Origin: Areca catechu
Lineage: Eukaryota; Streptophyta; Magnoliopsida; Arecales; Arecaceae
Assembly: GCA_021397845.1 (NCBI GenBank)
Contig: CM038044.1
Coordinates: forward strand, 100,624,942 to 100,688,941
Length of the DNA stretch: 64,000 bases
Reading direction: 5' to 3'
This document shows positions 53,130 to 63,862 of this stretch, in pieces; positions within the stretch are counted from its first letter, which is position 1; every line of letters starts with the position of its first letter. The notes under the pieces are model-generated. The model made no database searches. It saw only the letters and a program-made list of their open reading frames with translations, and was not told where the DNA came from. Made by a program: the position numbers and the translations under genes.

Positions 53130-53894
53130 ATCATGCAAAACAACTCTTCTTCCACCGCTTTGAGAAGCGTGCAGAAGCTTCATTTGGTTGCTCTGAAAAG
53201 CGTGCGGAAGCTCCTTCACGGCCGAGCAATAGGGGCACCTGGACCTTCGGCACCCGGCCCAGCGGGCGGCGGCGGGGCGGCCTGGTGGCGCGCCGGCGGG
53301 TGGACGGCGACGGCGGGGTGGCACGGCAGCCAGGCGGCGAAAGGCGGCGGCGGCGGCCGTGGGCGACCGTTGGTCTTCCACGGGCCGCTGGACTTCCCAC
53401 GGGTGTGAGGCGTCGGGGCTGCCAGCGGGGCGGCAAGGTGGCGGATCGGCGGCGCGCCGGCGGGCGGGCGGCAGCGGCGGGGTGGCGCGGCAGCCAGGCG
53501 GCGAAATGGCGGCGGCGGCCGTGGGCGACCGTTGGTCTTCCATGGACCACAGGACTTCCCACGGGCATGAGGCCCAGGGACGCCGGCGAGGGGGCAGGGC
53601 GGCGGATCGGCGGAGCGCCGGCGGGCGGTCGGCAGTGGCGGGGGTCGGGCACAGCAGATCACAGACCGGTGGGGCAAAAAAATCAGAAAAAAAAAAGGCC
53701 TCTGTGATTTTTTCTGGAGGTTGAAGGAGATAGGAATAGCCTGGAATAAAGTTGGAATAACATCGGGATAACATGGGAATAAAGGGAATAGGTGGAATAA
53801 CGGGAATAACTAAAATACAAAAAATCTAAAAAAAATTTTAAAATTCTAAAAAAAATAAAAGATGAAACCCGAATAGGTTTCGGGTCCCCCATCA
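53130..53894 (-). repeat. H LTR, U3 side
   Basis: A very GC-rich block (53215-53660) with internal repeats, then an A/T-rich block with a 'ggaata' series (about 53728-53812) and the end CCCCCATCA. Long frames on both strands in the GC-rich block are Pro/Arg/Gly/Ala-rich and reflect base composition. Confidence 0.72.
53284..53650 (-). repeat. GC-rich 161-164-bp tandem repeat in H
   Basis: GGCGCGCCGGCGGG recurs at 53287 and 53451, and as GGAGCGCCGGCGGG at 53612. The first two units share 'gggcgaccgttggtcttcca' and neighbouring sequence. About 2.2 units. Confidence 0.85.
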
Positions 53895-53899
53895 AGTTC

Positions 53900-54635
53900 T
53901 CTCTAGATCTCCTCATGTAGTCCTGCTCTAATCCTAGACAAGGTTGCTGCCTCAAACTCAACCACGTTGCATCTCATCATGAACTCATCAAACTTGGCAA
54001 CATATTCGGACACTGTCTTATTCCCTTGAGTTAATCTTTGCCATTGATCCAAGATTCTCTGTTCATAGGACATTGGTAAATACTTCTCCCTAAGTTTCAC
54101 CTTCATAGCTCTCCAAGTGGCTATAGGTATGTCTCCCCTCTATCGACTCATGCACTCAACATTACCCCAATATAATCTAGTCTGACGGACCAATCTAAGT
54201 TTGGCAAACTTAAATTTTCTATCTTCCGATATTTCATACCAATCAAAATATTGGTCCATATCACCCTCCCAGTTTATATACATCTTAGGATCCAAGTTTC
54301 CATCAAATATCGGTGCATCTAGATGAATGTTTCTAAGGGCTCTCTCATCTTGGTCAACATAATCATGGTGAACTCTCCTTGGTTATGGGTCAGGAGTATA
54401 CTCTTGGCGTTGGACTCTAGGATGGACAGGTAGCAATCTAGGTGATTGTGGCTCAGAAGGGGCCAAACGGGCATCTTCAAGGATTCCTATTCTCTCTTCC
54501 ATTTGATCAAACCTAGTGTTCAATTGCTTTAACTGCTCAGTCACAGTTCTCATCAGGGTTTCTAGATTGGGGTCCACGAAAAAAATTGGGATGGTCAAGT
54601 GAATGCTGATAGGGAGTTCCTGATCTAGTTGTCAT
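53900..54635 (-). pseudogene. gag: G2 gag, N-terminal part
   Basis: The minus-strand ATG at 54635 begins MTTRSGTPYQH, like the G1 start. Pieces in order: TVTEQLKQLNTRFDQMEERI (coiled coil, 54383-54598), IHLDAPIFDG-type core near 54310, and KYLPMSYEQRILDQWQRLTQ and FDEFMMRCNVVEFEAATLSR (53903-54106). It has frameshifts and at least two stops. The frame reaches HEEI-REL at the H insertion and resumes at 44929 with FLREVHDL. Confidence 0.85.
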
Positions 54636-55544
54636 GCACACACAGACTCAAACTCAGGCTAGGGGTTTGCTAGACCTAGAGTCCAAACCAAATATTAGGT
54701 CAAGATAACAATCTTGGTTGTAGTAACTTGGCACCTAGCCAGGTAAGTGTAAGGTTGGTGGAGGTCCCTCTTGGCTTACCTTAGACACCAATTTGAAATT
54801 GGCCAGGTAAGCAGACCAACCCACCTTCCTTCGGGCTCTTGTCCCTGAACTACTTGCCTAGATACCAGATACACAAGCACACACAAACAAGTTGTCCAAA
54901 TTGGCTTGACACTTGGTTCGACCCAACCTTGTAGGTGTCCCTAGCTCACTAGAGCAAATTAAGTATCTACTCAGTTTTAATTAAGGGTTGGGTCCGATAT
55001 GAAGGATGGTGATTTTGGACTAAGGACAGGTGATGAAATCCTGCCCCCATGTCATAATGATTCCCTTAAAATGATTTATCATGAGATGAATGCAAGCATG
55101 CATATGAACCCTAATTTCAGGTGCAGAAATTTAGTATGTTGCAGTTCTGAAGTAGGGTAGAGAAATGCTATTAATTAATCTCAAAAAATTCTAAGAAAAT
55201 CACAAAACACTCCTAACTTGTAGAGGATATACCAGATGAAAGGAAAAAAAAAGTAAAATCTATGCTTTGCTGGACAATTCCTGGAACTCAGACAATGCTA
55301 AAAGGAACAGAACAGAACATTCAGAAATTTCAGCAATAGTGATGAAGTGCATGAATTTTCATTTTTTCTGTGATTTTTTTTCAAAGATAAAATATTTCAT
55401 GATGATAGCTAACTTAATATGGATTAGGAAAAAAATTACTTCAATGAAAAATTAACTACTTTTTTTTAGTTTTATATGAATTATAGTCAGCCTACTCAGA
55501 AATGCAGCAAGCAGAAAATAGAAAGTCCTACCCTAACCTACCAT
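54636..55544 (-). other. G2 untranslated leader
   Basis: About 910 bp between the gag ATG and the primer site on the minus strand, close to the 887 bp of G1 and similar to it in parts ('aggtaagtgtaagg', 'gctcactagagcaaat'). AT-rich at 55140-55540. No gene is supported; 55267-55455 is a chance frame. Confidence 0.6.
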
Positions 55545-55556
55545 GCTCTGATACCA
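55545..55556 (-). other. G2 primer binding site
   Basis: Minus strand TGGTATCAGAGC, four bases from the LTR edge at 55561, the same spacing as G1. Confidence 0.9.
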
Positions 55557-55560
55557 AATA

Positions 55561-56977
55561 TGATGCGGCATACTTATAGGAAATATGGCATTAATAACTA
55601 AAGCAATTAAGATAATTAAACTCTAAACATATGATTATAATTCATTCAAAGAGGAGTCATTTGGGTGCATAGAAGAAGACTAATTAGAAGGCTAAAATGC
55701 TTCATAGTGCAAATCTAGATTAAGTTAAGAAATAAGGACCTACATGGCTAGAAAAACCATCTAATTAAGACTTTACCCTATTCAGAATCTCAGACCTCAA
55801 GAAGTAAGGATAGGGTTTAGAGACCAATAATGACTTTCAAAGACCCTACACTAACCTTACTACAGGAACTCTCAAGACTGGCGATTGAATGATCAAACCA
55901 AACCACCCATTGGAAGTAGAGGTCCTTGCTGCTGAGTTGAGGGCAAAGAGGACTTCATCCTGGATCGGGTACTCGTTAGGATCCTGCAAGAACATCCATT
56001 AGTATTGTGGGAAAATTGGAAGATAGCATGGAATAGAAATAATGGAAGGGAGGGAGTAGAGGATTGTTGATGATCTAGGTGGAGTGTGGCTGGCTGATCT
56101 TGAAGATGAGGTAGGCATCAATGGAAGAAAAACTTTTGCTGAAATTTGAGAACTAAAGCACTTGGTTGAGCCTCTCACTCAATCCCTCACGGATGGCATT
56201 TGCAAACATAAATGGAGATAAGAAAATTCTGAATTTCATTCAATTAAAAGTATCCTTCTACAAAGAGATTAGGGGCCTATTTATAACCTTCTAAGCCTCA
56301 TTTGAAATTCAAATTTTACATGAAAATAGGGAGAAATGTAGTTACATATTTGAATTTCAAAATTCATGAAAAGGGGACACCAAATCTGAAAATCTGCGTG
56401 CATGGATGCCAAGTGTCTAAATCTGAAAATCTTCATATATGGGTACCAAGTGTCCAAATATGAAAATCTGCATGCATGGGTGCCAAGTGTCCAAATCTGA
56501 AATTCTTCATGTATGGGTACCAAGTGTCCAAATCTGAAAATCTTCATGTATGGGTGCCAAGTGTCCATTCTCTTGGATAAGGTGTTTGGTGAGGTGGCTT
56601 CAATCAAAGTTTCATTCCATCCAATGGCTCTTATTTCATGCACCCTTGATTTGAAGATTTACTTAATGTAGCTTTGGTTCATCCCATGGTCTAATTATAT
56701 GCTCCCTTGGTTGAACTTGACTCAAGCTCAAAAGAAAAATTACAACTCAATTTGGACTTGAGTACATTTGACTCTTACAACTCAATTGACCCAAGGCTTC
56801 AAGACCTAATACTTAGCAAGACTCAAACATAAAATTCATGATACAAGAAGAATTAACTAGACTCAAGACTCGAACTAGGAACAAGTTAACAAGGTTAGAA
56901 TTCAATTTGCAATCCATAAAGAATTGGTGTTGACTAGATTTGATTGAAGTCTTCTTTTAACCTTGGTGCCCGCACCA
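55561..56977 (-). repeat. G2 5' LTR
   Basis: 1417 bp, TGATGCGGC...CGCACCA on the plus strand, followed by the CCTTC duplication. Five 37-bp units lie at 56385-56569. Confidence 0.93.
56279..56287 (-). promoter_or_regulatory. TATA box of the G2 LTR
   Basis: Minus strand TTATAAATA, in front of 'ggcccctaatctctttgtag'. The position within the LTR matches that in G1, and the site is also present in the 3' LTR ('ggcctatttataacc', 40307-40321). Confidence 0.55.
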
Positions 56978-56982
56978 CCTTC

Positions 56983-57582
56983 TGATTGAAGGGTCTTATC
57001 AAATGGCTAAAGGAGAGACATATGAAGCACCCCATCCCACTCTATAAAAGGCATCGTATTATGATGCCAGTGCAATTGAGTTTTCCATCCGAAAATACTA
57101 CCTACTATTTTCTTTTCCTCCTCCTTAAGACAAGGTTTGTCTTTTTAAGACAAAGCTTGTTCTTTTAAGATAAGGCTAGTCTAATTAAGATAAGAGCCTA
57201 GGAAGAAAAATAAAAGGGATATTTAGGATCTGAGAGGAGATTTAGAGTATTCTCTGAGTGCCCTATAGGTGGTAGGGGTTCCAACAAAAGAAGAAAGTCC
57301 GAAAGGCTGCCGGAAGAGTCCCAGTCAAACAAGCAACTTTCATAGGAGTGGTTCCTTGATCTAGTTCCAATGTGGATCACCTCTGGAGGGCATACACTTG
57401 TGTGCCTCATGGAAATTAAGGAATATAGTGTTCCAGGTATTTTTCTATAACCCTAAAGTTTAGATTTATCAATTATCATGATCAAGTGGTCCTAGGGTTT
57501 AGGGTTCCGGTCGGTCAGAGTTTCAAAAATAAAAAATTTTGAAACCCAATCTTTCGCTGCACCCGGCCTAGGTAACCCAACA
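56983..57582 (+). repeat. Angela-2 3' LTR, second part
   Basis: The continuation of 37857-39594 after G2. It has the same kind of tail as the 1-975 fragment: a 'gctgccggaagagtcccagt' zone, 'gtggatcacctctggagg', 'ccaggtatttttct', then 'ctttcgctgcac'. The end at CCCAACA (57582) is inferred from that pattern. Confidence 0.65.
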
Positions 57583-58678
57583 TCTTGGACATGAATATAC
57601 CGAACCAAGGTAACCATGTTCACCCTATCAGGGTGATATACCATTGAATCACGTGAAAGCAATAAGTTTTGGTTCATGACATTTTTTGAAGGACCTCACT
57701 ATTTATTCGGCCTTGTTTCACTAGGACAGAAGGAAGAAGCAAATTTCTGACTCCCGAGACATCATGTCAACCATATCGAGACATATTTGACTCTCTAGGA
57801 CTCCATTAAGATTAACCTTCAATCCCATGGTCTTTCACAAAGTGTGAACTTGCAGTCTCTAAGACTCTTTACCAGATTCCATCTTCAACCTTCTAAAATT
57901 TGCCTAGAATGACATTCAATCACCTGGAGTAATCATAGGCAGATCTCTAGTAAAGGGGTATTCAAGCAACAACCTCAAATACAATTGATATTCGGTCCTT
58001 CGACTCTCGGATTCTATGGGATGGTACTAGAGAACCTTAGGACTATTGAATAACTCTACCAAGAATCAAAACCTACCTATTAGCCAATTATCATCGAATG
58101 ATCGAAGGAAAGGCTCATCGATACTTGCTATGGTATACTTCATATAATGGACAAATAATCAATCCCATAATCAAAGACCAATCTTAGCCATTAAAGAGGC
58201 ATGGCCCTCTATTGTACCATAATTCCTGGAGCCATTAAGGCAAATGGCTGGAAGATAAACAAGAAAAAATCCTAATTAAATGAAAAGAGGATATTCCAAA
58301 TAAAGTAAGGACATTGCCTCTCAGTAGCCTTGATAAAAGAGAAGATTCGATCTCCATTTATCTATCAGCCATCATGTCAAATATTCCTCAAAGTGTCCTT
58401 GGAGTTTGAATATAAAAGAGAGTTTACAGTGAACTCTTAAGAGGTATATATCTTTGCTTGCACACTTGTGTTTTTTACTTCATCTCCACTACACTGGATG
58501 GTCTAAGATACTGACTTGAGTATCGGAAGCTCTTCATCGAAGCCACTTCTAGCCAAAGTTTTTTTGCAAGTACAGTCATCTACATCTCTTCTTTAGCTCA
58601 CTTCGATGTTCGACAGATTTCTTCACTATCATATAATATAATATAAATTACAATTTATATAATAGATATATTTATTAT
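57583..58678 (+). other. Decayed LTR-like sequence, no gene
   Basis: No coding sequence. A TATA-like 'gaatataaaagagag' near 58410 followed by 'tgacttgagtatcggaag' (about 58520) resembles the R/U5 part of Tat-type gypsy LTRs, so much of this may be an old solo LTR. Edges cannot be set. The stretch ends in an AT-rich run at 58630-58678. Confidence 0.4.
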
Positions 58679-58766
58679 TGTTGTACCTCGACGACTCACC
58701 CTCAGCTAGAACCGGCCCATTCTTGCGGTCTGACTAGGCCACCCCTTCAAGGCTCCGACCTCTATA

Positions 58767-59486
58767 GGTCCGACCTGCCGGAGCAGGGGTCCGAACGACC
58801 CTCTCTTGCTGGGGTCCCACCCGTCGCTCTCCTTCAAAGGTCCGACCCACCAGAGTCGAGGTCCAAACGACCCTCTCCTGCTGGGGTCTGGCCTGTGGCT
58901 CTCCTTCAGAGGTCCGACCCACCAGAACAGAGGTCTGAATGACCCTCTCCTGCTGGGATCCGGCCCGTGGCTCTCCTTCAGAGGTCCGACCCATCGGAGT
59001 AGAGGTCCGAACGACCCTCTCCTGCTGGGGTCTGGCTCGTCGCTCTCCTTTAGAGGTTCGACCCATCGGAGTAGAGGTCCGAATGACCCTCTCCTGCTAG
59101 GGTCCGGCCCGTGGCTCTCCTTCAAAGGTCCGACCCACCGGAGCAGAGGTCTGAATGACCCTCCCTTGCTGAGGTCCGGCCCGTCGTTCTCTTTCAAAGG
59201 TCCAACCCACCAGAGCCGAGGTCCGAACGACCCTCTCTTGCTGGGGTCCGGCCCGTGGCTCTCCTTCAAAGGTCTGACCCACCATAGCAGAGGTCCGAAT
59301 GACCCTCTCCTGCTGGGGTCTGGCCCATGGCTCTCGTTCAGAGGTCCGACCCACCGGAGCAGAGGTCTGAACGATCCTCTCCTGCTGGGGTCCGACCCGT
59401 GGCTCTCTTTCAGAGGTCCGACCCACCGGAGTAGAGGTCCGAACGACCCTCTCCTACTGGGGTCTGACCCGTCGCTCTCCTTTAGA
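58767..59486 (+). repeat. Ten 72-bp tandem repeats in the Tat-like U3
   Basis: GGTCCGACC or a close variant starts at 58767 and every 72 bases to 59415, without an indel. As 72 is a multiple of three, long frames stay open on both strands (minus 58706-59542, plus 58806-59549), giving a 24-residue repeat. There is no sign that either is translated. Confidence 0.93.
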
Positions 59487-59732
59487 GGTTTGGCCTTTAG
59501 TCCGGCTGACTGGCTTTCCCATGGCCGACATCCGACAGCCATGCCTTAGCATCCAGGGAATTCCAGAAGTACCTTTCTATTACTGCGGGATCTTGCCATC
59601 CCAACAGTCCTACTCCACTACCTCCACGATGTTGTCGTATCTGCGTGCCACGTAGCCACTCTCCAGATTCTCTTAGGGGCAGATCGATCTTTCTCAGCCT
59701 CTCCCCTAATGGATTTTGGACTGTTCCGTGCC

Positions 59733-59739
59733 TATATAA
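59733..59739 (+). promoter_or_regulatory. TATA box of the Tat-like LTR
   Basis: TATATAA in 'gtgcctatataaggtactc', about 250 bp downstream of the 72-bp array and 230 bp before the LTR end. Confidence 0.55.
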
Positions 59740-59968
59740 GGTACTCAGGGGACCCCGTTTGAAGGTGGAACGACTCTTCCCTCTCCATACACTGTTCTTT
59801 CGTTGGTTCCTCCATTCTGTTGCCTTCAACCTCCTACTAACTTAGGCATCGGAAGGTCCCCCACCGGAACACCATCGATGCACTTGGGGACTTTTGTTGC
59901 AGGTTCACCCAGGAGAGGAGCGCTTCAGCACATCCAGCCCCGGTCGAGGAGTTGACGTCGCAATAAAT

Positions 59969-59986
59969 TGGCGCTAGAAGAAGGGC
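59969..59986 (+). other. Tat-like primer binding site
   Basis: TGGCGCTAGAAGAAGGGC. The TGGCGC start sets it apart from the initiator-Met sites of the other elements here. The matching tRNA was not checked. Confidence 0.7.
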
Positions 59987-61095
59987 TTGTTCCCTTCTCT
60001 AAAAGGAGGAATCCACCACTCCTGCTATAAAGGGGCTAAGGGAAGAGCTCCAAATGCCACTGCCATAAGAGGTATCTCTCCTTCCAGGTCTGAGGAACCT
60101 CCCAGGGAGAATGATACCGCTGCCACCGTCGTTGCTGCCGCTGAACCTACCATCACACTGGGGTTGCAACAGTTCCAGACATTAGTGAACCACATCGAAA
60201 CGCTTAATGCTACAGTTTAGCATTTCCAGGAAGCCACCAACAACCGGCAGCAACTACCTGCTATTTCCTACACCAATCCTCCAACTGCTACTGAGGGAAG
60301 CCGACGGTTGGAGGTCCCTCAACATTGTTCTCACATCGCCGCGGAGCCCTGGAGGTCATTGGGCGATCGTGCCGATGGCAAAAAAGCAAGGTCTGCTTCG
60401 CCTTCCTGCACTGAATATGTCCCGGTCAATGGTCAGCCTGCTGTCGAACCCCCGAAGGACTATGCCAGCAAAATCATGCGCATGGAGGAACACATTACCG
60501 AAATCGCCCTCCGGTAGAAGGCTGAAGGGGGACAGGTATACGACTCCTGTCCCCCATTCTCTGACAAGATTCTAGCGAAGACGATTTCCCGCCACTTCAA
60601 GATTTCGCAGGTGGACCCCTACGACGGTACCACCGACCCGATGGACCATCTAGGCACATACAAAGCCCATATGATGGTACAAGACACCTCCGATGCCCTC
60701 CACTGCATCGCCTTCCTTGCCACCCTTAAGAAGACCGCCCAGATATGGTTCTCCGCTATCCGACCAGGTACGATCCACTCCTTTCCTCAACTCAAACCAC
60801 TTTTTCTTTCCTATTTCAGGCCTGCAATCAGACCCCGAGGAATACCGACTGCCTCTTCCTCGTGCTGCAAAAGGAGGGAAAGACTCTTCAGGATTTCATG
60901 GCCCATTTCAACTCAACGGCCATGGAAGTCCCAGACTTGAATGAGGCTGTGGCCATGTCAGCCTTCAAGCGAGGGCTCCGCTCGTCTAGGCTGACCTTCT
61001 CCCTAGACAAGAAACATCCGACAAGCTACAGCGAACTCCTGGCCCGAGCACAGACGTACGCCCTGGTAGAAGAACAAGCGGCCGACCGACATTAA
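59987..61095 (+). pseudogene. gag: Tat-like gag
   Basis: A frame from 59987 with TAG at 60218 and 60515 holds a short coiled region (LGLQQFQTLVNHIETLNATV) and the gag core: PYDGTTDPMDHLGTYKAHM, DALHCIAFLATLKKTAQIWF and SFPQLKPLFLSYF. A frameshift near 60810 moves to the frame reading EGKTLQDFMAHFNSTAMEV, MSAFKRGLRSSRLTFSL and YSELLARAQTYALVEEQ, which ends at 61095. The order and motifs are those of Tat/Athila-group gag. No intact Gag can be made. Confidence 0.87.
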
Positions 61096-62104
61096 GCAGA
61101 GGGAAGGCCGACCTCCAAGAAGCAGAGCGATAAGGCTCCTGAAGTCCGACCTCCGAGTGATAGCCGGCGGTCGACCCAACATCGAAGTCCGAAGCTAAGG
61201 GATTTCCCCTGGAGGTTCGAGACTTATGCGCCTCTATCCCTGCCAAGAGAGAAGATCCTTATAGAGATCGAGAACGAGACCTTTCTACAAAGGCCTCGGT
61301 CGATGAAGGGTCCTCCTGCCCAAAGAAACAAAGATAAATTTTGTCGGTTCCATAGGGATCACGGGCATAGTACTGAAGAGTGCCTACAGCTAAAAGATGC
61401 CATTGAAGACCTCATCCGGAGGGGGTACCTGTGCAAGTACATCCGACCCCATCGAGATCGAGCCGGAGCATCAAACGCCAGAAACCCTCTGGAGGAGACG
61501 GAGCTCCCCAATCAGAGGTCGACGGCGGGGATGTCGGCATGCTGCATCGACGATCTGGAGGAAGTTACGAGGGCGGGCCTGATATTGCTAAAAGGTCCAG
61601 GGACTCCAATGCGATCACCTTCTCTGATGAAAATCTTCTGGAGACTCATGTTTTTGAAAATGACCCTGTAGTCGTGTCGGTAGTGATTGCCAATTACGAT
61701 GTAAGGAGAATACTTATAGATAATGAAAGCTCGATAGAGGTGTTGCTGTACGATGCTTTTGTGAGAATGAATCTGTCCAGGTCCATGCTACAGGAATCCC
61801 CCGCGTCGCTGACAGGCTTTGGGGGCAACTTCGTTGGAGTAGAAGGGGAGATAGTTCTTCCTGTGACGATCGGGATGGAGCCTTTCTAGAAAATCCTCCA
61901 TATCAACTTTGTGGTCGTTCGGACGACCTCGCCTTACAATGCTATCTTGGGACGACCGGCCCTTAACAAATTAGAGCCATTGTGTCCACTTATCATTTGT
62001 TGGCAAAATTCCCGACCAGGAGCTGGGTCGGAATGATGAGGGGAGACCATCGGATGGCCAGGCAGTGTCTGACCATTCTAAACCAACAGTCAGAAGGTGG
62101 TCCC
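61096..62104 (+). pseudogene. Tat-like zinc-finger motif and protease
   Basis: The gag frame continues past the stop with FCRFHRDHGHSTEECLQLKD (61303-61671), the Cys/His motif typical of Tat elements. A frameshift near 61600 leads to the protease (61431-61889 frame): DPVVVSVVIANYDVRRILI, then DNESS at 61719-61733 where DNGSS or DTGSS is usual, so the active-site Gly is now Glu. TAG at about 61888, then NAILGRPALNKL in the same region. Remnants of the 'YH-L-KFPT' stretch lie near 61990. The element is cut at 62104 by LTR I. Confidence 0.85.
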
Positions 62105-63862
62105 TGATGCGCGTCACAACGCACTGATTTAATTACCTTAAAACTACTATTCTAGAATAGGATAGCAGGAGCAAGGGTCGAATCCATAGGGACTTTCTTA
62201 ATTACTTTGAAAACAATAAATGTGCAACAGAAATTGAAATCTTAAAACTAAAACAAAGATTAACAAGTAATTAGCAGTAAAGGTAACTCAAGGAATGATC
62301 TATCTGAGTAAGAGCACGGTCCGTATCCGCGAATCATGGCCCGTCACTTTTTAGGAATAGATTGATTTAAATGCTAGTGAAATAACCTAGATATGATCTA
62401 TCTCATGAGAGTACAGCCCGTACTCACTTGGAAATAGGTCAATCAAGATTAATTTCACTTGACTTACCTTCAAAGCTTTGCCCTAACAATGCATCTGAAT
62501 CAAAAACAAAAACAAAAACAACAGAACATCAATTACTCGAATGATTTCTTTATTTCAAGTAAGAGAGAGTACATCAAAGTAATAAAACCAAAAATAAAAC
62601 CCCCTTTCCCAAGTGAAGCTCCGGACTCGGTTGATTTCTATATGAAGATGGCGCTGACCGGTAGAGAATAGGTCTACTGGAATAAAGTTGGGATAAACTT
62701 GGAATAGTATTGGAATAGTGGGAATAAAGCTGGAATAAGTGGAATAGCAGAAAACCAAAAGATCGCAGGGAAGATTTTCGGGACTGTGACTGAACCGAGG
62801 GTTGGAAGAATGAAGAGGTGGACTATACTCTGGAATGGGGTCTCTACGACTAAGCTGGAGTGATGGGAGATGGCTTGCTGCTCTCTGTGGAACGGAGAAG
62901 AGAAGGCACTGCTGCTCTCTGTGATGGAGAAGAAGAACACAGGGGAAAAAGAACTGCAGATGGCTTCCTCACTGATCCACCGAATACCCCCTTCTGGCTC
63001 CCTTGGACCCCTTTATATAGGCTCTCCCTGCTCCCAACCCGCTCCCTCGATCCGACCAACCCACTCCACTGTTGAAACGAACTCAATAGAGCAAAGAACA
63101 CCGCTCCACGGTTGCAACGAAGCCGCTCCACGGTTGCAACGAAGATGCTCCATCGATCTCCAGCTCATCTGGTGGTGCTCCAGATTCTTCTTCCCGGTTC
63201 GGTCCAACTGGTTCGGTCCAACCCAGTACATCATTTCGGTCCAAAAGAAGTTCAGACCGAAAGAGATCATCAGCTGCAACTCATTGTGAAGACCCTCTCA
63301 GCGGCGAGTAAGGGCACTCTACCCATCATCTCCGACCGGTGGTGGACTGGGTAGGCAGTCCGGCGGTGGAGGATGGTGGTTTCGGTGAGGTTCGGCCAAG
63401 AGGAACAAATCACGGTGAACAGCCCACTTCGAAAGTGTCTTTCTGGCCACCAGGGCTTCTTCGACTGGTGGTGAGCATGCCGGCGACCTCCCCGGCGGTG
63501 GGGGCAGCTCTCCGGCGAGTCTCGGCATGATTGGGGCATGGAGGTCCACGGCTCTGCTTCCGTGGACTGCGTCAATGGCAGATCGTGGCCCATGAGTCGT
63601 TCAGTGGACCGAGCGGTCGGTCCACTATGGACCGGCTGCTTTAAACTTCGTGCAATTCTTAGTAAATTCTTCAAAAATTCATTTTGGACTCGTTTTGAGT
63701 TCGATTCGAGTGCCGTTCGCGCCGTTGGACTTTTAAAATTGGGCTCTCCATGTTGGTGATGTTCTTTCCTATAAATGACATATAAAAGTATCAATTTTGG
63801 AGGAATAATAATCTTTTAATATTAAATTAATACTTTTATATTTATGTTTAATGTAGTTATCA
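62105..63862 (-). repeat. 3' LTR of gypsy element I
   Basis: On the minus strand it runs from TGATAACTACATT to GACGCGCATCA, 1758 bp. The left part holds the 'agggtcgaatccatagggac' block common in R/U5 of plant gypsy LTRs. 'cctttatataggctctc' near 63011 is a TATA-like site. Open frames on both strands at 62850-63794 have no recognised domain and are read as chance. Confidence 0.75.
62676..62753 (-). repeat. GGAATA-type short repeat series in LTR I
   Basis: GGAATA recurs about seven times in 78 bp (plus strand) with spacers such as 'aagttgggataaact'. A similar series occurs in LTR H at 53728-53812. Confidence 0.75.

Larger units (their letters stand above)
44935..53894 (-). mobile_element. H: LTR insertion in G2 gag (probable solo LTR holding SIRE-3)
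   Basis: It starts TGATG and ends CATCA on the plus strand and is flanked by AGTTC at 44930-44934 and 53895-53899. After removal of SIRE-3 the two sides sum to about 1.43 kb: 765 bp on the right (U3-like) and 668 bp on the left with a minus-strand TATA box. No internal region or second LTR is seen, hence a solo LTR is the simplest reading. On the minus strand the head TGATGGGGGACCCGA resembles that of NA1. Confidence 0.75.
39595..56977 (-). mobile_element. G2: complete minus-strand chromovirus (holds H and SIRE-3)
   Basis: LTRs at 39595-41007 (3') and 55561-56977 (5') start TGGTGC and end in ATCA on the minus strand. The target duplication CCTTC lies at 39590-39594 and 56978-56982. Primer site 55545-55556. 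Gag, protease, RT, RNase H and integrase with chromodomain are in the usual order but interrupted in gag by H. The element is related to G1 and F. Removing H leaves about 8.4 kb, a normal chromovirus length. Confidence 0.95.
21590..57582 (+). mobile_element. Angela-2: Angela-like Ty1/copia opened by two nested insertions
   Basis: The element's own parts are 21590-21806 (gag), 34640-37856 (gag end, protease, integrase, RT, RNase H, polypurine tract), 37857-39594 and 56983-57582 (3' LTR). The insert NA1 (TSD TGAAG) splits gag and the insert G2 (TSD CCTTC) splits the LTR. Reading frames or LTR sequence rejoin across both. The 5' end is lost at the SIRE-1 boundary. It is the oldest element of the nest. 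Confidence 0.85.
58679..59962 (+). repeat. Tat-like 5' LTR
   Basis: The right edge (GACGTCGCA) is fixed by the primer site seven bases on. The left edge TGTTGTACC is a guess. The U3 part holds the 72-bp repeats. R/U5 includes 'cttaggcatcggaaggtccc', a Tat-type block. Confidence 0.6.
58679..62104 (+). mobile_element. Tat-like Ty3/gypsy element, 5' part
   Basis: 5' LTR (about 58679-59962), a TGGCGC-type primer site, gag, a zinc-finger-like motif and protease, then an abrupt end at 62104 where LTR I begins. RT, RNase H, integrase and 3' LTR are not in the window. The gag and protease motifs match Tat-group elements, not chromoviruses. Confidence 0.82.

Noticed and set aside
53082..53774. Long overlapping open frames on both strands (up to 230 codons)
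   Set aside because: They lie in the GC-rich repeat of LTR H, where stop codons are rare by composition. The products are Pro/Arg/Ala-rich with no domain.
44935..53894. H ends as the LTR pair of SIRE-3
   Set aside because: SIRE-3 has its own LTR (51679-53129) and a plus orientation, while H reads as one minus-strand LTR split in two. The left and right parts of H do not repeat each other.
58706..59542. A 278-codon minus-strand frame and a 247-codon plus-strand frame encoding 24-residue repeats
   Set aside because: Both follow from a 72-bp DNA repeat that is a multiple of three and lies in an LTR U3. No start context or homology supports a gene.
62850..63794. Open frames near the right end as host exons
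   Set aside because: They lie inside LTR I, between its TG and CA ends, overlap on both strands and show no domain.
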